Source of the DNA: Paenibacillus mesophilus
Lineage (GTDB): Bacteria > Bacillota > Bacilli > Paenibacillales > NBRC-103111
Direction of reading: 5' to 3'
Assembly: GCF_005938385.1 (NCBI RefSeq)
Contig: NZ_VCRA01000039.1
Location: 1 to 59,007, forward strand
Length of the DNA: 59,007 nt
The notes beneath the pieces are model-generated. The model searched no databases. It saw only the letters and a program-made list of their open reading frames with translations, and had not been told where the DNA came from. Shown here in pieces: positions 44,019 to 51,335 of the stretch. The position numbers were made by a program, and so were the translations under genes. How positions within the stretch are numbered: the stretch's first letter is position 1; the number at the start of each line of letters is the position of its first letter.

Positions 44019-45698
44019 TCAACGAATCGTCAAATGTTCGGCAATTGGCCCCAGCACGATCGCCGGCAAAAACGTCAGCGCCCCGATAATCAACACGATC
44101 CCTACCAGGATTCCGACAAACAAACCGTTATCCGTACGGAACGTACCGATCGTCTCCGGAACCCATTGCTTGCGTACGAGAGATCCGGTGACCGCCAGAA
44201 GCGCAATCATCGACATGTAACGCCCGAATATCATGACGAGCCCCGTTGTAATATTCCAGAACGGCGTATTGTCGCCGAGTCCCTCGAAGCCCGAGCCGTT
44301 GTTGGCTGCGGAGGACGTGTATTCATATAACACTTGTGAAATGCCGTGGAAGCTTGGATTCGTAATGGCTACTGTGCCAAGTTCCGAAACGAGAGCAATC
44401 GCGGTTGGAGCGAGAATGATGAAGGGGTGGATCAAAATCGTGATCGCAATCAGCTTCATTTCGCGCGCTTCGATTTTGCGTCCCAAAAACTCCGGCGTTC
44501 GTCCAACCATCAAACCGCATAAGAACACGGCCAAGATCGCGTACATCAGCATATTGACCAGGCCGACGCCTTTTCCCCCGAACACGCAGTTCAGCATCAT
44601 TAGTGCGAGCGGCGTTATACCGCCGAGCGGTGTCAGTGTATCGTGCATATTATTGACCGTACCTGTCGTAGCCGCAGTCGTTACGGTCGTGAACAAAGCG
44701 GATTGCGGGATGCCAAATCGCACTTCTTTTCCTTCCATGCTGCCTTGAGAGGCGTCGATGCCCAGTCTATTCATCACCGGATTGCCATTGGACTCGGACA
44801 CATAAACGGAAGACAAGAATAGGACGAACACGATCATCATCGCCGAGAAAATAACCCATCCCTGCTTACGGCTTTTGGCGAACAAACCGAATGTGTAAGG
44901 CAGCGCCGCAGCAATCATCCACATGTACAATATTTCCAACACGTTCGTAAACCCATTCGGATTTTCAAATGGATGGGCCGAGTTTGCGCCGAAGAATCCG
45001 CCGCCGTTCGTGCCAATATGCTTGATGGCTTCTAAGGAAGCAACCGGCCCGATGGCGATTTTCTGCTCCTGGCCTTCGAGGCCCGTTACGGACAGCGTCG
45101 GTTTGAGCGTTTGCGGAACCTGGAAAGCAACCAGAATCATCGTGCCGACAAAGGCGAGCGGTAAAAAGACCCGCGTATGGGCCTTGACGATATCCTCGAA
45201 GAAGTTCCCGATCGTTTGTCCTTTGCTCGTGATCCCTCTGACGAACGCGATGGCGACGCATAAGCCGGTCGCGGCGGAAGTGAACATCATCATCATGATA
45301 ACGGCCATCTGGGAAAAATAAGACAAACCCGTTTCCCCGCTGTAATGCTGCAAGTTCGTGTTGGTCATAAAGCTGATGACCGTATTGAGCGTCAGCGTCT
45401 GCTCCATGTTATCGATCCCGTTCGGATTGAACGGTAATAATTTCTGCGTTCTTAAGATGAAGTAACTGACAGCCACCAGCACAATATTGGTTAATAGAAA
45501 GCTGAGGCCGTATGTTTTCCAGGTCATGCCCTTGCGTTCCTTCAACCCGATCAGGGCAAAGATCGGTTTTTCGGCCCATATGAAAAATTTGTCGGTGCCG
45601 TTCGATTCATTGCGAAATACATTGTACAAATAAGTACCTAACGGTTTGACCAAAAGTACCAGAAGCAAGATCACGACGACAATCTGCAAAACGCCCAT
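44019..45698 (-). CDS. kdpA: KdpA, potassium-binding channel-like subunit
   Basis: 559 residues with about ten membrane segments. The four selectivity-filter loops can be read in order: NTNLQHYSGETGLSY, GTNGGGFFGANSAHP, TTGTVNNMHDTLTPLGG and SAANNGSGFEGLG. KdpA selects K+ from outside at micromolar levels and passes it to KdpB. The ATG follows GGGAGGATATCG. kdpF ends about 30 bases upstream. Confidence 0.97.
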   Translation of the reverse strand: MGVLQIVVVILLLVLLVKPLGTYLYNVFRNESNGTDKFFIWAEKPIFALIGLKERKGMTWKTYGLSFLLTNIVLVAVSYFILRTQKLLPFNPNGIDNMEQTLTLNTVISFMTNTNLQHYSGETGLSYFSQMAVIMMMMFTSAATGLCVAIAFVRGITSKGQTIGNFFEDIVKAHTRVFLPLAFVGTMILVAFQVPQTLKPTLSVTGLEGQEQKIAIGPVASLEAIKHIGTNGGGFFGANSAHPFENPNGFTNVLEILYMWMIAAALPYTFGLFAKSRKQGWVIFSAMMIVFVLFLSSVYVSESNGNPVMNRLGIDASQGSMEGKEVRFGIPQSALFTTVTTAATTGTVNNMHDTLTPLGGITPLALMMLNCVFGGKGVGLVNMLMYAILAVFLCGLMVGRTPEFLGRKIEAREMKLIAITILIHPFIILAPTAIALVSELGTVAITNPSFHGISQVLYEYTSSAANNGSGFEGLGDNTPFWNITTGLVMIFGRYMSMIALLAVTGSLVRKQWVPETIGTFRTDNGLFVGILVGIVLIIGALTFLPAIVLGPIAEHLTIR

Positions 45699-45729
45699 GA
45701 TAAACGATATCCTCCCTTATACGGATCCG

Positions 45730-45807
45730 TTAAAACTTCTCCGGGTTAATCAACGCGTAGACCAAGTAAAGAAAAATAAACACGGTAAATGCAAATACGA
45801 CGATCAT
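45730..45807 (-). CDS. kdpF: KdpF, small stabilising subunit
   Basis: 25 residues forming a single membrane helix: MIVVFAFTVFIFLYL, then VYALINPEKF. The ending LxxPEKF is the hallmark of KdpF, which sits between KdpA and KdpB. Its ATG overlaps the stop of the small gene before it as ATGA, so the two are co-translated. Too short for most gene finders. Confidence 0.93.
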   Translation of the reverse strand: MIVVFAFTVFIFLYLVYALINPEKF

Positions 45808-45914
45808 TCGCGTTCTACCCCCGTCTCCTCGATGACCTTGCCGCACCAAGTCAAGAAGCCGGAGAACAAGACATAGGTCCCCGCAAGGATCAAAATCATA
45901 TACAGATCCAACAT
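45804..45914 (-). CDS. 36-residue membrane peptide coupled to kdpF
   Basis: The frame encodes MLDLYMILILAGTYVLF, then SGFLTWCGKVIEETG and VERE: one predicted helix with a charged tail. The ATG follows GGGAGGGATTGAA, a strong site. The stop overlaps the kdpF start (ATGA). Position, strong ribosome binding site and coupling show that it is translated with the pump genes. I do not know a named family; similar small frames before kdpF may exist in relatives. It could be an additional KdpFABC-associated peptide or serve only to couple kdpF translation. Confidence 0.75.
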   Translation of the reverse strand: MLDLYMILILAGTYVLFSGFLTWCGKVIEETGVERE

Positions 45915-45948
45915 TTCAATCCCTCCCAAAAATGTTTCATCAACGTCC

Positions 45949-46359
45949 TCATCCGACCAAGGATTGGATCAAAAACGACACATCGTCGCTGTTTGTATGA
46001 ATGACGTAGCTGGCTCCGAGAGCTTTGTAGATCAACCGCGAGTTGCCCGAACGTGTAATCAAATAGATGGGTTTCGAGGTCCATTTTCTGCATAATCGGA
46101 TATACCGGCAACTCAGGTTCAAGCTTTTTTCGAACAAGAACACTTTCCCTATGGGATATTCCGGCAAGATCCATCTATTTTCTTCCGTACTATCCACCAT
46201 GATTATTTTCCTTACTCCAAGTTCCTCCAGTCTTCCTTTCTCTCTTTTGTTGTTGGCCATTGCCGCGAAATGCAGCCCGTGGATCATCAATTGACGAATA
46301 AACGCTTCGCCGGCTTTATTGAGAGCCGATACGAGAATAACTTCTTGCTGCTTATCCAT
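45949..46359 (-). CDS. TrkA-N-like Rossmann protein heading the kdp operon
   Basis: 136 residues. The pattern is that of a TrkA-N/RCK nucleotide-binding domain: a first strand EVILVSALNKAGEAFIRQL, then GVRKIIMVDSTEENR, and KPIYLITRSG followed by LIYKALGASYVIHTNSDD, like the part in TrkA and KtrA where residues change channel state. The glycine-rich loop of classic NAD-binding RCK domains is not preserved, so nucleotide binding is doubtful. It begins after GGGAGGAGAATGTC and is the first gene behind the c-di-AMP riboswitch, so a gating or regulatory role in K+ uptake is a fair guess. Confidence 0.7.
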   Translation of the reverse strand: MDKQQEVILVSALNKAGEAFIRQLMIHGLHFAAMANNKREKGRLEELGVRKIIMVDSTEENRWILPEYPIGKVFLFEKSLNLSCRYIRLCRKWTSKPIYLITRSGNSRLIYKALGASYVIHTNSDDVSFLIQSLVG

Positions 46360-46392
46360 GACATTCTCCTCCCGATCATTAGAAGAGAAGGC

Positions 46393-46441
46393 AACAAAAA
46401 AGAAGCCTACGATTGGAGAAGAACTCCTCTCGCGGCTTCTT
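46393..46441 (-). terminator. Expression-platform terminator of the ydaO-type riboswitch
   Basis: On the minus strand GAAGCC faces GGCTTC with an inner GAGGAG/CTTCTCC pairing, followed by TTTTTTG. It lies between the aptamer and the first kdp-operon gene, the usual place for the terminator arm of an OFF switch. Confidence 0.85.
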
Positions 46442-46495
46442 CAGGCACAGCAAAATAAACCGTGTCTTCCGAATGACGATCGATCGTTGCCTCTC

Positions 46496-46657
46496 CCGAT
46501 ACGCTTACGAGGTTAGCTGTCGGATTCGGGCGGTGAGAGTCGCCCTACCTTCCGCCCATGCGCGGCGAAAGGATTCACCCCATTCGGTTCCGGTCAGCTT
46601 GCTCTCACACAAGCCCCGGTCCGCGTTTGGTTCCCCCGTTTTCCTTGTCGGAAATTC
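46496..46657 (-). promoter_or_regulatory. c-di-AMP riboswitch (ydaO/yuaA type)
   Basis: Read on the minus strand, the region has the conserved blocks of this class in order: CCGACAAGGAAAACGGGGGA, then GGGGTGAATCC, GGTAGGGCGACTCTCACC, and the 3' block CCGAATCCGACAGCTAACC followed by TCGTAAGCG. The last block is nearly the same as in the B. subtilis ydaO RNA. ydaO riboswitches bind c-di-AMP and usually stop transcription, and often precede potassium-uptake genes. A strong terminator follows. A TATAAC-like -10 lies at the 5' edge, so transcription begins close to the aptamer. It should shut off the kdp operon when c-di-AMP signals enough K+. Exact ends are approximate. Confidence 0.92.
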
Positions 46658-46663
46658 AGCGTT

Positions 46664-46908
46664 ATAGAATGAAAAATGATTCCATTCATCGAATGTATCT
46701 TACTCCCCGCTTTCGATGGTGTAAAGCGAGACGCTTTGCATATCCATTGAAATCGGGAAATAAACGAAGGGAACAGCGTCACCTTGTCGAATGATCTCCG
46801 TTTTCCTCGCGAATGCTCGCGGTTTTACGCATTTTCAATCATTTTTATGGAATTTTTACACCTTTGGCGGTTTATTTTATCGCTTTTTTACAGTACATTA
46901 GATACGGA
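46664..46908. other. Divergent upstream region of the kdp operon and KdpD-kinase gene
   Basis: No gene is supported. CGAATGATTTTTC-like AT-rich parts and a short hairpin TCGCGAATGCTCGCGG (about 46809-46824) occur. A KdpE binding site would be expected on one side, but I could not pick one out. Confidence 0.3.
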
Positions 46909-46909
46909 A

Positions 46910-46938
46910 TTTCTGTTTCAAGGACGGTAGCCTATAAT
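46910..46938 (+). promoter_or_regulatory. Probable promoter of the KdpD-kinase gene
   Basis: A TATAAT -10 box at 46933-46938 lies about 40 bases before the GTG start. The -35 position (TTTCTG) is poor, which would fit activation by KdpE. Confidence 0.45.
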
Positions 46939-46978
46939 AATATGGACCGCAATACGGAGAAGCAGGAAGTGATACGTT

Positions 46979-48544
46979 GTGAGCAAGCCGAAGGTCTTAA
47001 GTTTGCCGTGGATACCTTATGCAAGCATTACGGTGCTGGTCGCATTGCTGACTGCAGCCTTGCATCCGTTTGGACTTGCTTTCGATTTGGTCAATATCGC
47101 GCTTATTTATTTATTTCCGGTGCTGTTGAGTGCGGTCTATTGGGGAATCCTCCCCGCCTTCTACGCCGCGGTCTTAGGTGTGTTGGCGTTCGATTTCTAC
47201 TTCGTTCCTCCGGTATTAAGCTTTACGGTTGCGGACTTGCGCTATTTGATTTCATTCGGTGTGTATTTGGCGGTAGCCGCGTTGACGGCCAGCTTGGCGG
47301 CGAGACTAAAGCAGCAGCTTCACTACTCCAAACAAAGAGAAGCGCATACGGCTGCACTCTACGCGCTAAGCCGGCAAATAAGTGCCATCACAGACATTCA
47401 TTCCTTGCTGGATAACGTCTCCCGGCAAATATCGCATTCAATCGGCACGGAGATCGCTGTTTATATGCCGAATGACGACAACCGGCTAATACTCACCCAC
47501 CGGTCCGCTGTCCACACCGATTGGGGTGAAGGTGATAGCGAAAAGGTCATAGCCAATTGGGTATACGAACACGGCGAACCCGCCGGAAAAGGATCCCATA
47601 CATTGAGAGAATCTCCGGGTTATTATGTTCCGCTCAGATCCGAGGATCAAATATATGGGGTTCTAGCGGTCAATCTGAAAGAATGGAACGGAGAATTCTC
47701 TACCGAACAACAACGGCTACTGGAAGCCCTCGCGGGTTTGGCGGCAAGCGCAATCGTTCGCATCGAATTGGCGGAGAAAGCCAAAATCGCTCATTTAACC
47801 GCAGAATCTGAACGGCTTCGTACCGCAATATTGGATTCCGTCTCCCATGAGCTGCGTACTCCTTTGGCGACCATTATCGGATCGGTCACCGGCCTGATCG
47901 AAGGCGAACACATTTTCTCTTCGGAGGATCGTATGGAGTTGCTCTCCACGATCCGGGACGGTGCCTTGCGAATGAATCGATTGGTGAAAAACCTGCTCGG
48001 CATGGTGCAGTTGGAAAGCGGTATGCTGCGTCTGAGGAAAAATTGGTGCGACGTGGAGGATTTGATCGGTGTCGCGTTAGCTCAAGTCAAGGACTTTCAG
48101 CAGCATCGTAAGCTGTGGGTACAACTTCCGGGATATGTCCCTATGGTACAGGGGGATGAAGTATTGCTGGAGCAAGTGTTGGTGAATGTGGTGAGCAACG
48201 CAATTAAGTATAGTTCGGATCATAGTGAAATCGTTATCTCCGTATCGACTGAAGATGACAAATTAATCCTCTCCGTCGCCGATCAAGGGATTGGACTCGA
48301 AGCCGACGAGTACAATCGGATATTTGAAAAGTTTTATCGTTCAACCTCAACTGCACATGTCACCGGAACGGGATTGGGACTTGCGATATGCAAAGGGATC
48401 CTGGAGCTTCATGGCGGGACGATTTCAGCCAAGCCGAATCAACCTCAAGGGACCGTAATTACGATTACGCTTCCCATGAACGAACAGAGCAGACAGCTTC
48501 TCACGCCAGACGAAAAAGGATCGGAGGGTTATGAACATGAATGA
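46979..48544 (+). CDS. Histidine kinase half of a split KdpD
   Basis: 521 residues. Four membrane helices of the KdpD DUF4118 type (about 12-110, with GLAFDLVNIALIYLFPVLLS and DFYFVPPVLSFTV). Then a GAF-like domain (about 130-260), the phospho-acceptor His290 in ILDSVSHELRTPLATIIG, and an ATPase domain with NVVSNAIKYSS, VADQGIGL and TGTGLGLAICKGILELHGG. This matches KdpD from its membrane part onward, while the N-terminal KdpD and USP domains are missing. Those are found, duplicated, in the gene at 38887. The start is GTG after AGGAAGTGATACGTT. It overlaps kdpE. The two halves presumably act together. Confidence 0.92.
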   Translation: MSKPKVLSLPWIPYASITVLVALLTAALHPFGLAFDLVNIALIYLFPVLLSAVYWGILPAFYAAVLGVLAFDFYFVPPVLSFTVADLRYLISFGVYLAVAALTASLAARLKQQLHYSKQREAHTAALYALSRQISAITDIHSLLDNVSRQISHSIGTEIAVYMPNDDNRLILTHRSAVHTDWGEGDSEKVIANWVYEHGEPAGKGSHTLRESPGYYVPLRSEDQIYGVLAVNLKEWNGEFSTEQQRLLEALAGLAASAIVRIELAEKAKIAHLTAESERLRTAILDSVSHELRTPLATIIGSVTGLIEGEHIFSSEDRMELLSTIRDGALRMNRLVKNLLGMVQLESGMLRLRKNWCDVEDLIGVALAQVKDFQQHRKLWVQLPGYVPMVQGDEVLLEQVLVNVVSNAIKYSSDHSEIVISVSTEDDKLILSVADQGIGLEADEYNRIFEKFYRSTSTAHVTGTGLGLAICKGILELHGGTISAKPNQPQGTVITITLPMNEQSRQLLTPDEKGSEGYEHE

Positions 48545-49232
48545 GCACGGTCCACGCATTCTGATTGTCGATGACGAGCCTCAGATTCGCAAACTTTTGA
48601 AAGTCACCTTACAGGCGCATAAGTTTGAGATTCACGAAGCGTCCACAGGCGAGGAAGGCGTGCGCCAAGCTTCCTTGATCGTTCCGGATTTAATTGTGCT
48701 TGATCTCGGGTTGCCGGACATTTCCGGCCTGGATGTGCTCAGTCGCATTCGGGATTGGTCTAGCGTGCCGATCATCATACTGACGGCAAAGGATCGGGAG
48801 GAAGATAAAATTGTGGCGCTCGACAGCGGTGCCGACGATTACGTGACGAAACCATTCGGTATGGGAGAACTGGTCGCCAGAATTCGTGTGGCGCTTCGGC
48901 ATGTGGCCAAATCGATAAACGAGCCCATCCTCCAGTTCGGAGAACTGACGATCGATCTGGCCCAGCGAATCGTAGAATTGAACGGTGAACGGGTCAAGCT
49001 GACGCCGACGGAATATGACCTTCTGAAAATCCTGGCTTCCAATGCCGGGAAGGTCGTAACTCAGCGGCAGCTGCTCCAGCAAGTGTGGGGAAGTCAACAT
49101 AATGAGACCGACAGCCACTACTTGCGGGTGTATATCGGACACCTGCGTAAAAAGCTGGAAGAAGACTCCACCCAGCCCAAATTTATCGTTACAGAGCCGG
49201 GTATCGGTTATCGCTTTTTGTCCCGGGAATAA
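48531..49232 (+). CDS. kdpE: KdpE response regulator
   Basis: 233 residues, OmpR class. Receiver: ILIVDDEPQIRKLL, phospho-acceptor in LIVLDLGLPDISG, and YVTKPFGMGEL. The winged-helix output domain ends with VYIGHLRKKLEEDSTQPKFI and TEPGIGYRF, typical of KdpE. The ATG follows GGAGGGTT and overlaps the kinase gene by 14 bases, so both are co-translated. It should activate the divergent kdp operon at low K+, acting in addition to the riboswitch. Confidence 0.93.
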   Translation: MNMNEHGPRILIVDDEPQIRKLLKVTLQAHKFEIHEASTGEEGVRQASLIVPDLIVLDLGLPDISGLDVLSRIRDWSSVPIIILTAKDREEDKIVALDSGADDYVTKPFGMGELVARIRVALRHVAKSINEPILQFGELTIDLAQRIVELNGERVKLTPTEYDLLKILASNAGKVVTQRQLLQQVWGSQHNETDSHYLRVYIGHLRKKLEEDSTQPKFIVTEPGIGYRFLSRE

Positions 49233-49428
49233 CGGACAAATTCGTATTCTCTGAGACGGAATGGCCGATTTGGGGCGATGGTTTCGGACGTACCGATTTG
49301 GAAAGAATTCAACTTAATGAAGATTCCGTCTGGTTACGTGTTTCGCGACATGGATAAATCCCTTGAATCAGAGTGAGGAGCGTAAATAACTACTCCTATG
49401 TCCAAAGGGTGGTTTATTCACGCTCCTA
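49233..49428. other. Intergenic region with a large inverted repeat
   Basis: The interval contains an inverted repeat with AGGAGCGTAAATAA (about 49377) facing TTATTCACGCTCCT (about 49415). The arms are imperfect with a 25-base centre. It may end kdpE transcription, though no T-run follows, or be a small mobile-element remnant. Confidence 0.4.
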
Positions 49429-49596
49429 CTACTTGTTTATCTTTAGATCGGCTTGCCCCCCATTATTTTGAACGTTTTGTCCTTTATTTTGCGCTTGTCC
49501 TTCATTACGCAATCTGTTGACTTCTTCGCGAAACTTAGAGACCTCATCACGAAGACGGTTAAATTCCGCTTCGAGAAGGGTTCGTATTGCCCACAT
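49429..49596 (-). CDS. Possible 55-residue coiled-coil protein
   Basis: The minus frame encodes a heptad-rich helix (LLEAEFNRLRDEVSKFREEV, NRLRNE) and a Gln/Asn-rich tail (GQAQNKGQNVQNNGGQ). The coiled-coil pattern is regular, which argues against chance. However no ribosome binding site precedes the ATG and the frame stops just upstream of it. It may be a real small protein with a poor start, or the end of a decayed gene. Function unknown. Confidence 0.35.
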   Translation of the reverse strand: MWAIRTLLEAEFNRLRDEVSKFREEVNRLRNEGQAQNKGQNVQNNGGQADLKINK

Positions 49597-49669
49597 GGGA
49601 CAAACACGCTATACTGATAACAATTCATTAGGACCCTTCCGTTGGACGTTATAAAGGAGTTCTGCCCAC

Positions 49670-50317
49670 ATGTCCGAAATGCCGCTTGTCGAGATTGCTT
49701 ACCAGGATATACGCCAGAAATTGCTGAATGCCGAGTATTTGCCGGGCCATCTGCTCTCCGAGAGCGAGTTGGCGAACGGCCTGAACATGAGCCGGACGCC
49801 TGTCCGATCCGCCATCGCCCAGTTGGAGAAGGAAGGGTATGTCGAAACGCTGAAGAAGCGCGGCATTCTCGTCAAGGCAATCGACATCAAGGAGCTGTAT
49901 GACATATTCGACTTGATGACCGCCTTGTACTTCTTCTCCCTGGATGTCGCCGAACAACAGCAGTACGAAATCGATCTGGACCGGATGCAGCTCTTCCTGA
50001 ATCAGCTCATCGAGGCCAGCGAGCATAAAAAATACCGGGACTACTATGAGAACGGCCTGTTGTTCATGCAAACGATCCTCGAGGCGATCGACAACCGAGC
50101 GATCCTGCAGACGTTCCAAGCGTACAAGGACAAACTGCTGTTCTTCGTAGTGGCCCACCGCTCCCTCAAAGGCTCGAATCGCCCTTATACGGGGAAGAAG
50201 CTGTATGCGGACATTTTGCGTCTCCTGAGGGATGGCAATTTCAAGGCTGCGAAGCAAGCGATCCTGGAGTCCAAGTGGAATGCCAGAGAAATGCTGCTGC
50301 GAAGCGTGACCCTATAA
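49670..50317 (+). CDS. GntR-family (FadR/FCD-like) repressor
   Basis: 215 residues. The winged helix (10-72) has LVEIAYQDIRQKLLNAEYLP, SESELANGLNMSRTPVRSAI and LEKEGYVETLKKRGILVK. The helical C-terminal part (FDLMTALYFFSLDVAEQQQY) looks like a shortened FCD ligand domain. The ATG follows AAAGGAG. A strong terminator ends it. The next operon starts with CTTGTATACAAG-type sites over the promoter, a sequence typical for FadR-like regulators, so it probably represses the phosphodiesterase and transporter genes. Effector unknown. Confidence 0.9.
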   Translation: MSEMPLVEIAYQDIRQKLLNAEYLPGHLLSESELANGLNMSRTPVRSAIAQLEKEGYVETLKKRGILVKAIDIKELYDIFDLMTALYFFSLDVAEQQQYEIDLDRMQLFLNQLIEASEHKKYRDYYENGLLFMQTILEAIDNRAILQTFQAYKDKLLFFVVAHRSLKGSNRPYTGKKLYADILRLLRDGNFKAAKQAILESKWNAREMLLRSVTL

Positions 50318-50330
50318 AAGCGTGAAAAGA

Positions 50331-50373
50331 AGACTTCCCATGTGTTGTGCATGGGAAGTCTTTTTATTTTTTT
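50331..50373 (+). terminator. Intrinsic terminator after the GntR gene
   Basis: A 12-bp stem, AGACTTCCCATG facing CATGGGAAGTCT, is followed by TTTTATTTTTTT. It is very strong and separates the regulator from the operon downstream. Confidence 0.95.
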
Positions 50374-50403
50374 ACAAAACCTTCACGTCGGGTTTATACA
50401 GCT

Positions 50404-50455
50404 TTTACATACAAGATGCACAATTCTTGTATACAAGTTTATTCGGCTTGTAAAC
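50404..50455 (+). promoter_or_regulatory. Promoter with overlapping GntR-type operators
   Basis: TTTACA (50404) and TGTATA (50428) with an 18-base spacer form a probable promoter. The perfect palindrome CTTGTATACAAG (50426-50437) covers the -10 box. Partial copies TACAAG (50410) and CTTGTAAAC (50447) flank it, so two or three repressor dimers could bind. The form fits FadR-subfamily sites. Confidence 0.65.
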
Positions 50456-50491
50456 TTGAACTTAAAATCGAACCTATGGAGGCGCACCCTT

Positions 50492-51313
50492 ATGAAACAA
50501 GTTAAGTTTATTCATCTCACCGACACCCATATGAATGCACCGCACACGGAAGGCCCCTTCGTCAAGCATCGGTTTGCCGACAAAGTGAAGCAAGTGTTCG
50601 CCCATGTTCAGCAATCCGGCCTTGCTCCTTCCTTTGTCCTGATCACCGGAGACTTGTCGCACGAGGGCAACGCCGAGGATTATGCCTACATCCGCACCGT
50701 GCTGGACGAATGCTCCGCGCTAGTGGGAGCGCCCGTATATGTCGTTCTGGGCAATCACGATCATCGCTCGGCCTTCCGTCAAGGCTACCTCGGCGAGACG
50801 CCTTCGGAAGAAGCGTACTATTACTCCGTCACGATTGACGGTCTGCGCCTCATCGGCCTGAATTCCCAAACTCCCGGCAAGCACAGCGGCGAACTCGACG
50901 AAGCGCAGCTCGCCTGGCTGGACGAGCAGCTGAGCACGACGGCTCCGCTCGGCACGATTGTCGGCATTCATCACCCGCTGCTGCATGTGGGCGGGATGAG
51001 CCCCGATCATTTGCTCGCCAACATGGAAGCGATCGGTCAGCGGCTGCGGCAGTCGGATGTCGTCGGCATCATGGCCGGCCACGTTCACTCCCACAACGTA
51101 GGGCGCTACCAAGGCGTCCTGAGCGTCGCCGCATCGGGAACGGCATTCGCCGGCGAGATCGTCGATAAAGATCATTTCCGGATGTATCATTTCTGCAGCT
51201 ACAACATCGTATCCGTACATCCCGACGGCGTCTCCGTCCAAACCGTCATCCTGCCGGACAGCAACGCCGAAATCGCCCGCTTCCAGATGTCGCTCATGGC
51301 CGCCCAACACTAA
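50492..51313 (+). CDS. Calcineurin-like phosphoesterase (CpdA/GpdQ type)
   Basis: 273 residues with the full set of metallophosphoesterase motifs: FIHLTDTHMN (DxH), LITGDLSHEG (GDxxH), VVLGNHDHR (GNHD), IVGIHHPLLH and IMAGHVHSHN (GHxH). This close grouping is class III cyclic-nucleotide/glycerophosphodiester phosphodiesterase-like (CpdA, GpdQ). It should hydrolyse a phosphodiester or monoester in the cytosol using two metal ions. The ATG at 50492 follows GGAGGCGCACCCTT. It is the first gene of the operon with a phosphatase and a Ugp-like importer, so an imported phosphodiester such as a glycerophosphodiester is a reasonable substrate. Confidence 0.9.
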   Translation: MKQVKFIHLTDTHMNAPHTEGPFVKHRFADKVKQVFAHVQQSGLAPSFVLITGDLSHEGNAEDYAYIRTVLDECSALVGAPVYVVLGNHDHRSAFRQGYLGETPSEEAYYYSVTIDGLRLIGLNSQTPGKHSGELDEAQLAWLDEQLSTTAPLGTIVGIHHPLLHVGGMSPDHLLANMEAIGQRLRQSDVVGIMAGHVHSHNVGRYQGVLSVAASGTAFAGEIVDKDHFRMYHFCSYNIVSVHPDGVSVQTVILPDSNAEIARFQMSLMAAQH

Positions 51314-51335
51314 TCCTAGAAAGGACTACAGCTTC

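Noticed and set aside
46813..47415. Plus-strand frame of 200 codons before the KdpD-kinase gene
   Set aside because: It overlaps the kinase gene in another frame, lacks family motifs, and is Cys/Arg-rich as chance frames are.
50342..51313. Upstream extension of the phosphoesterase to 50342
   Set aside because: It would run through the GntR terminator and the operator region; the ATG at 50492 has GGAGG and starts the family's first strand.
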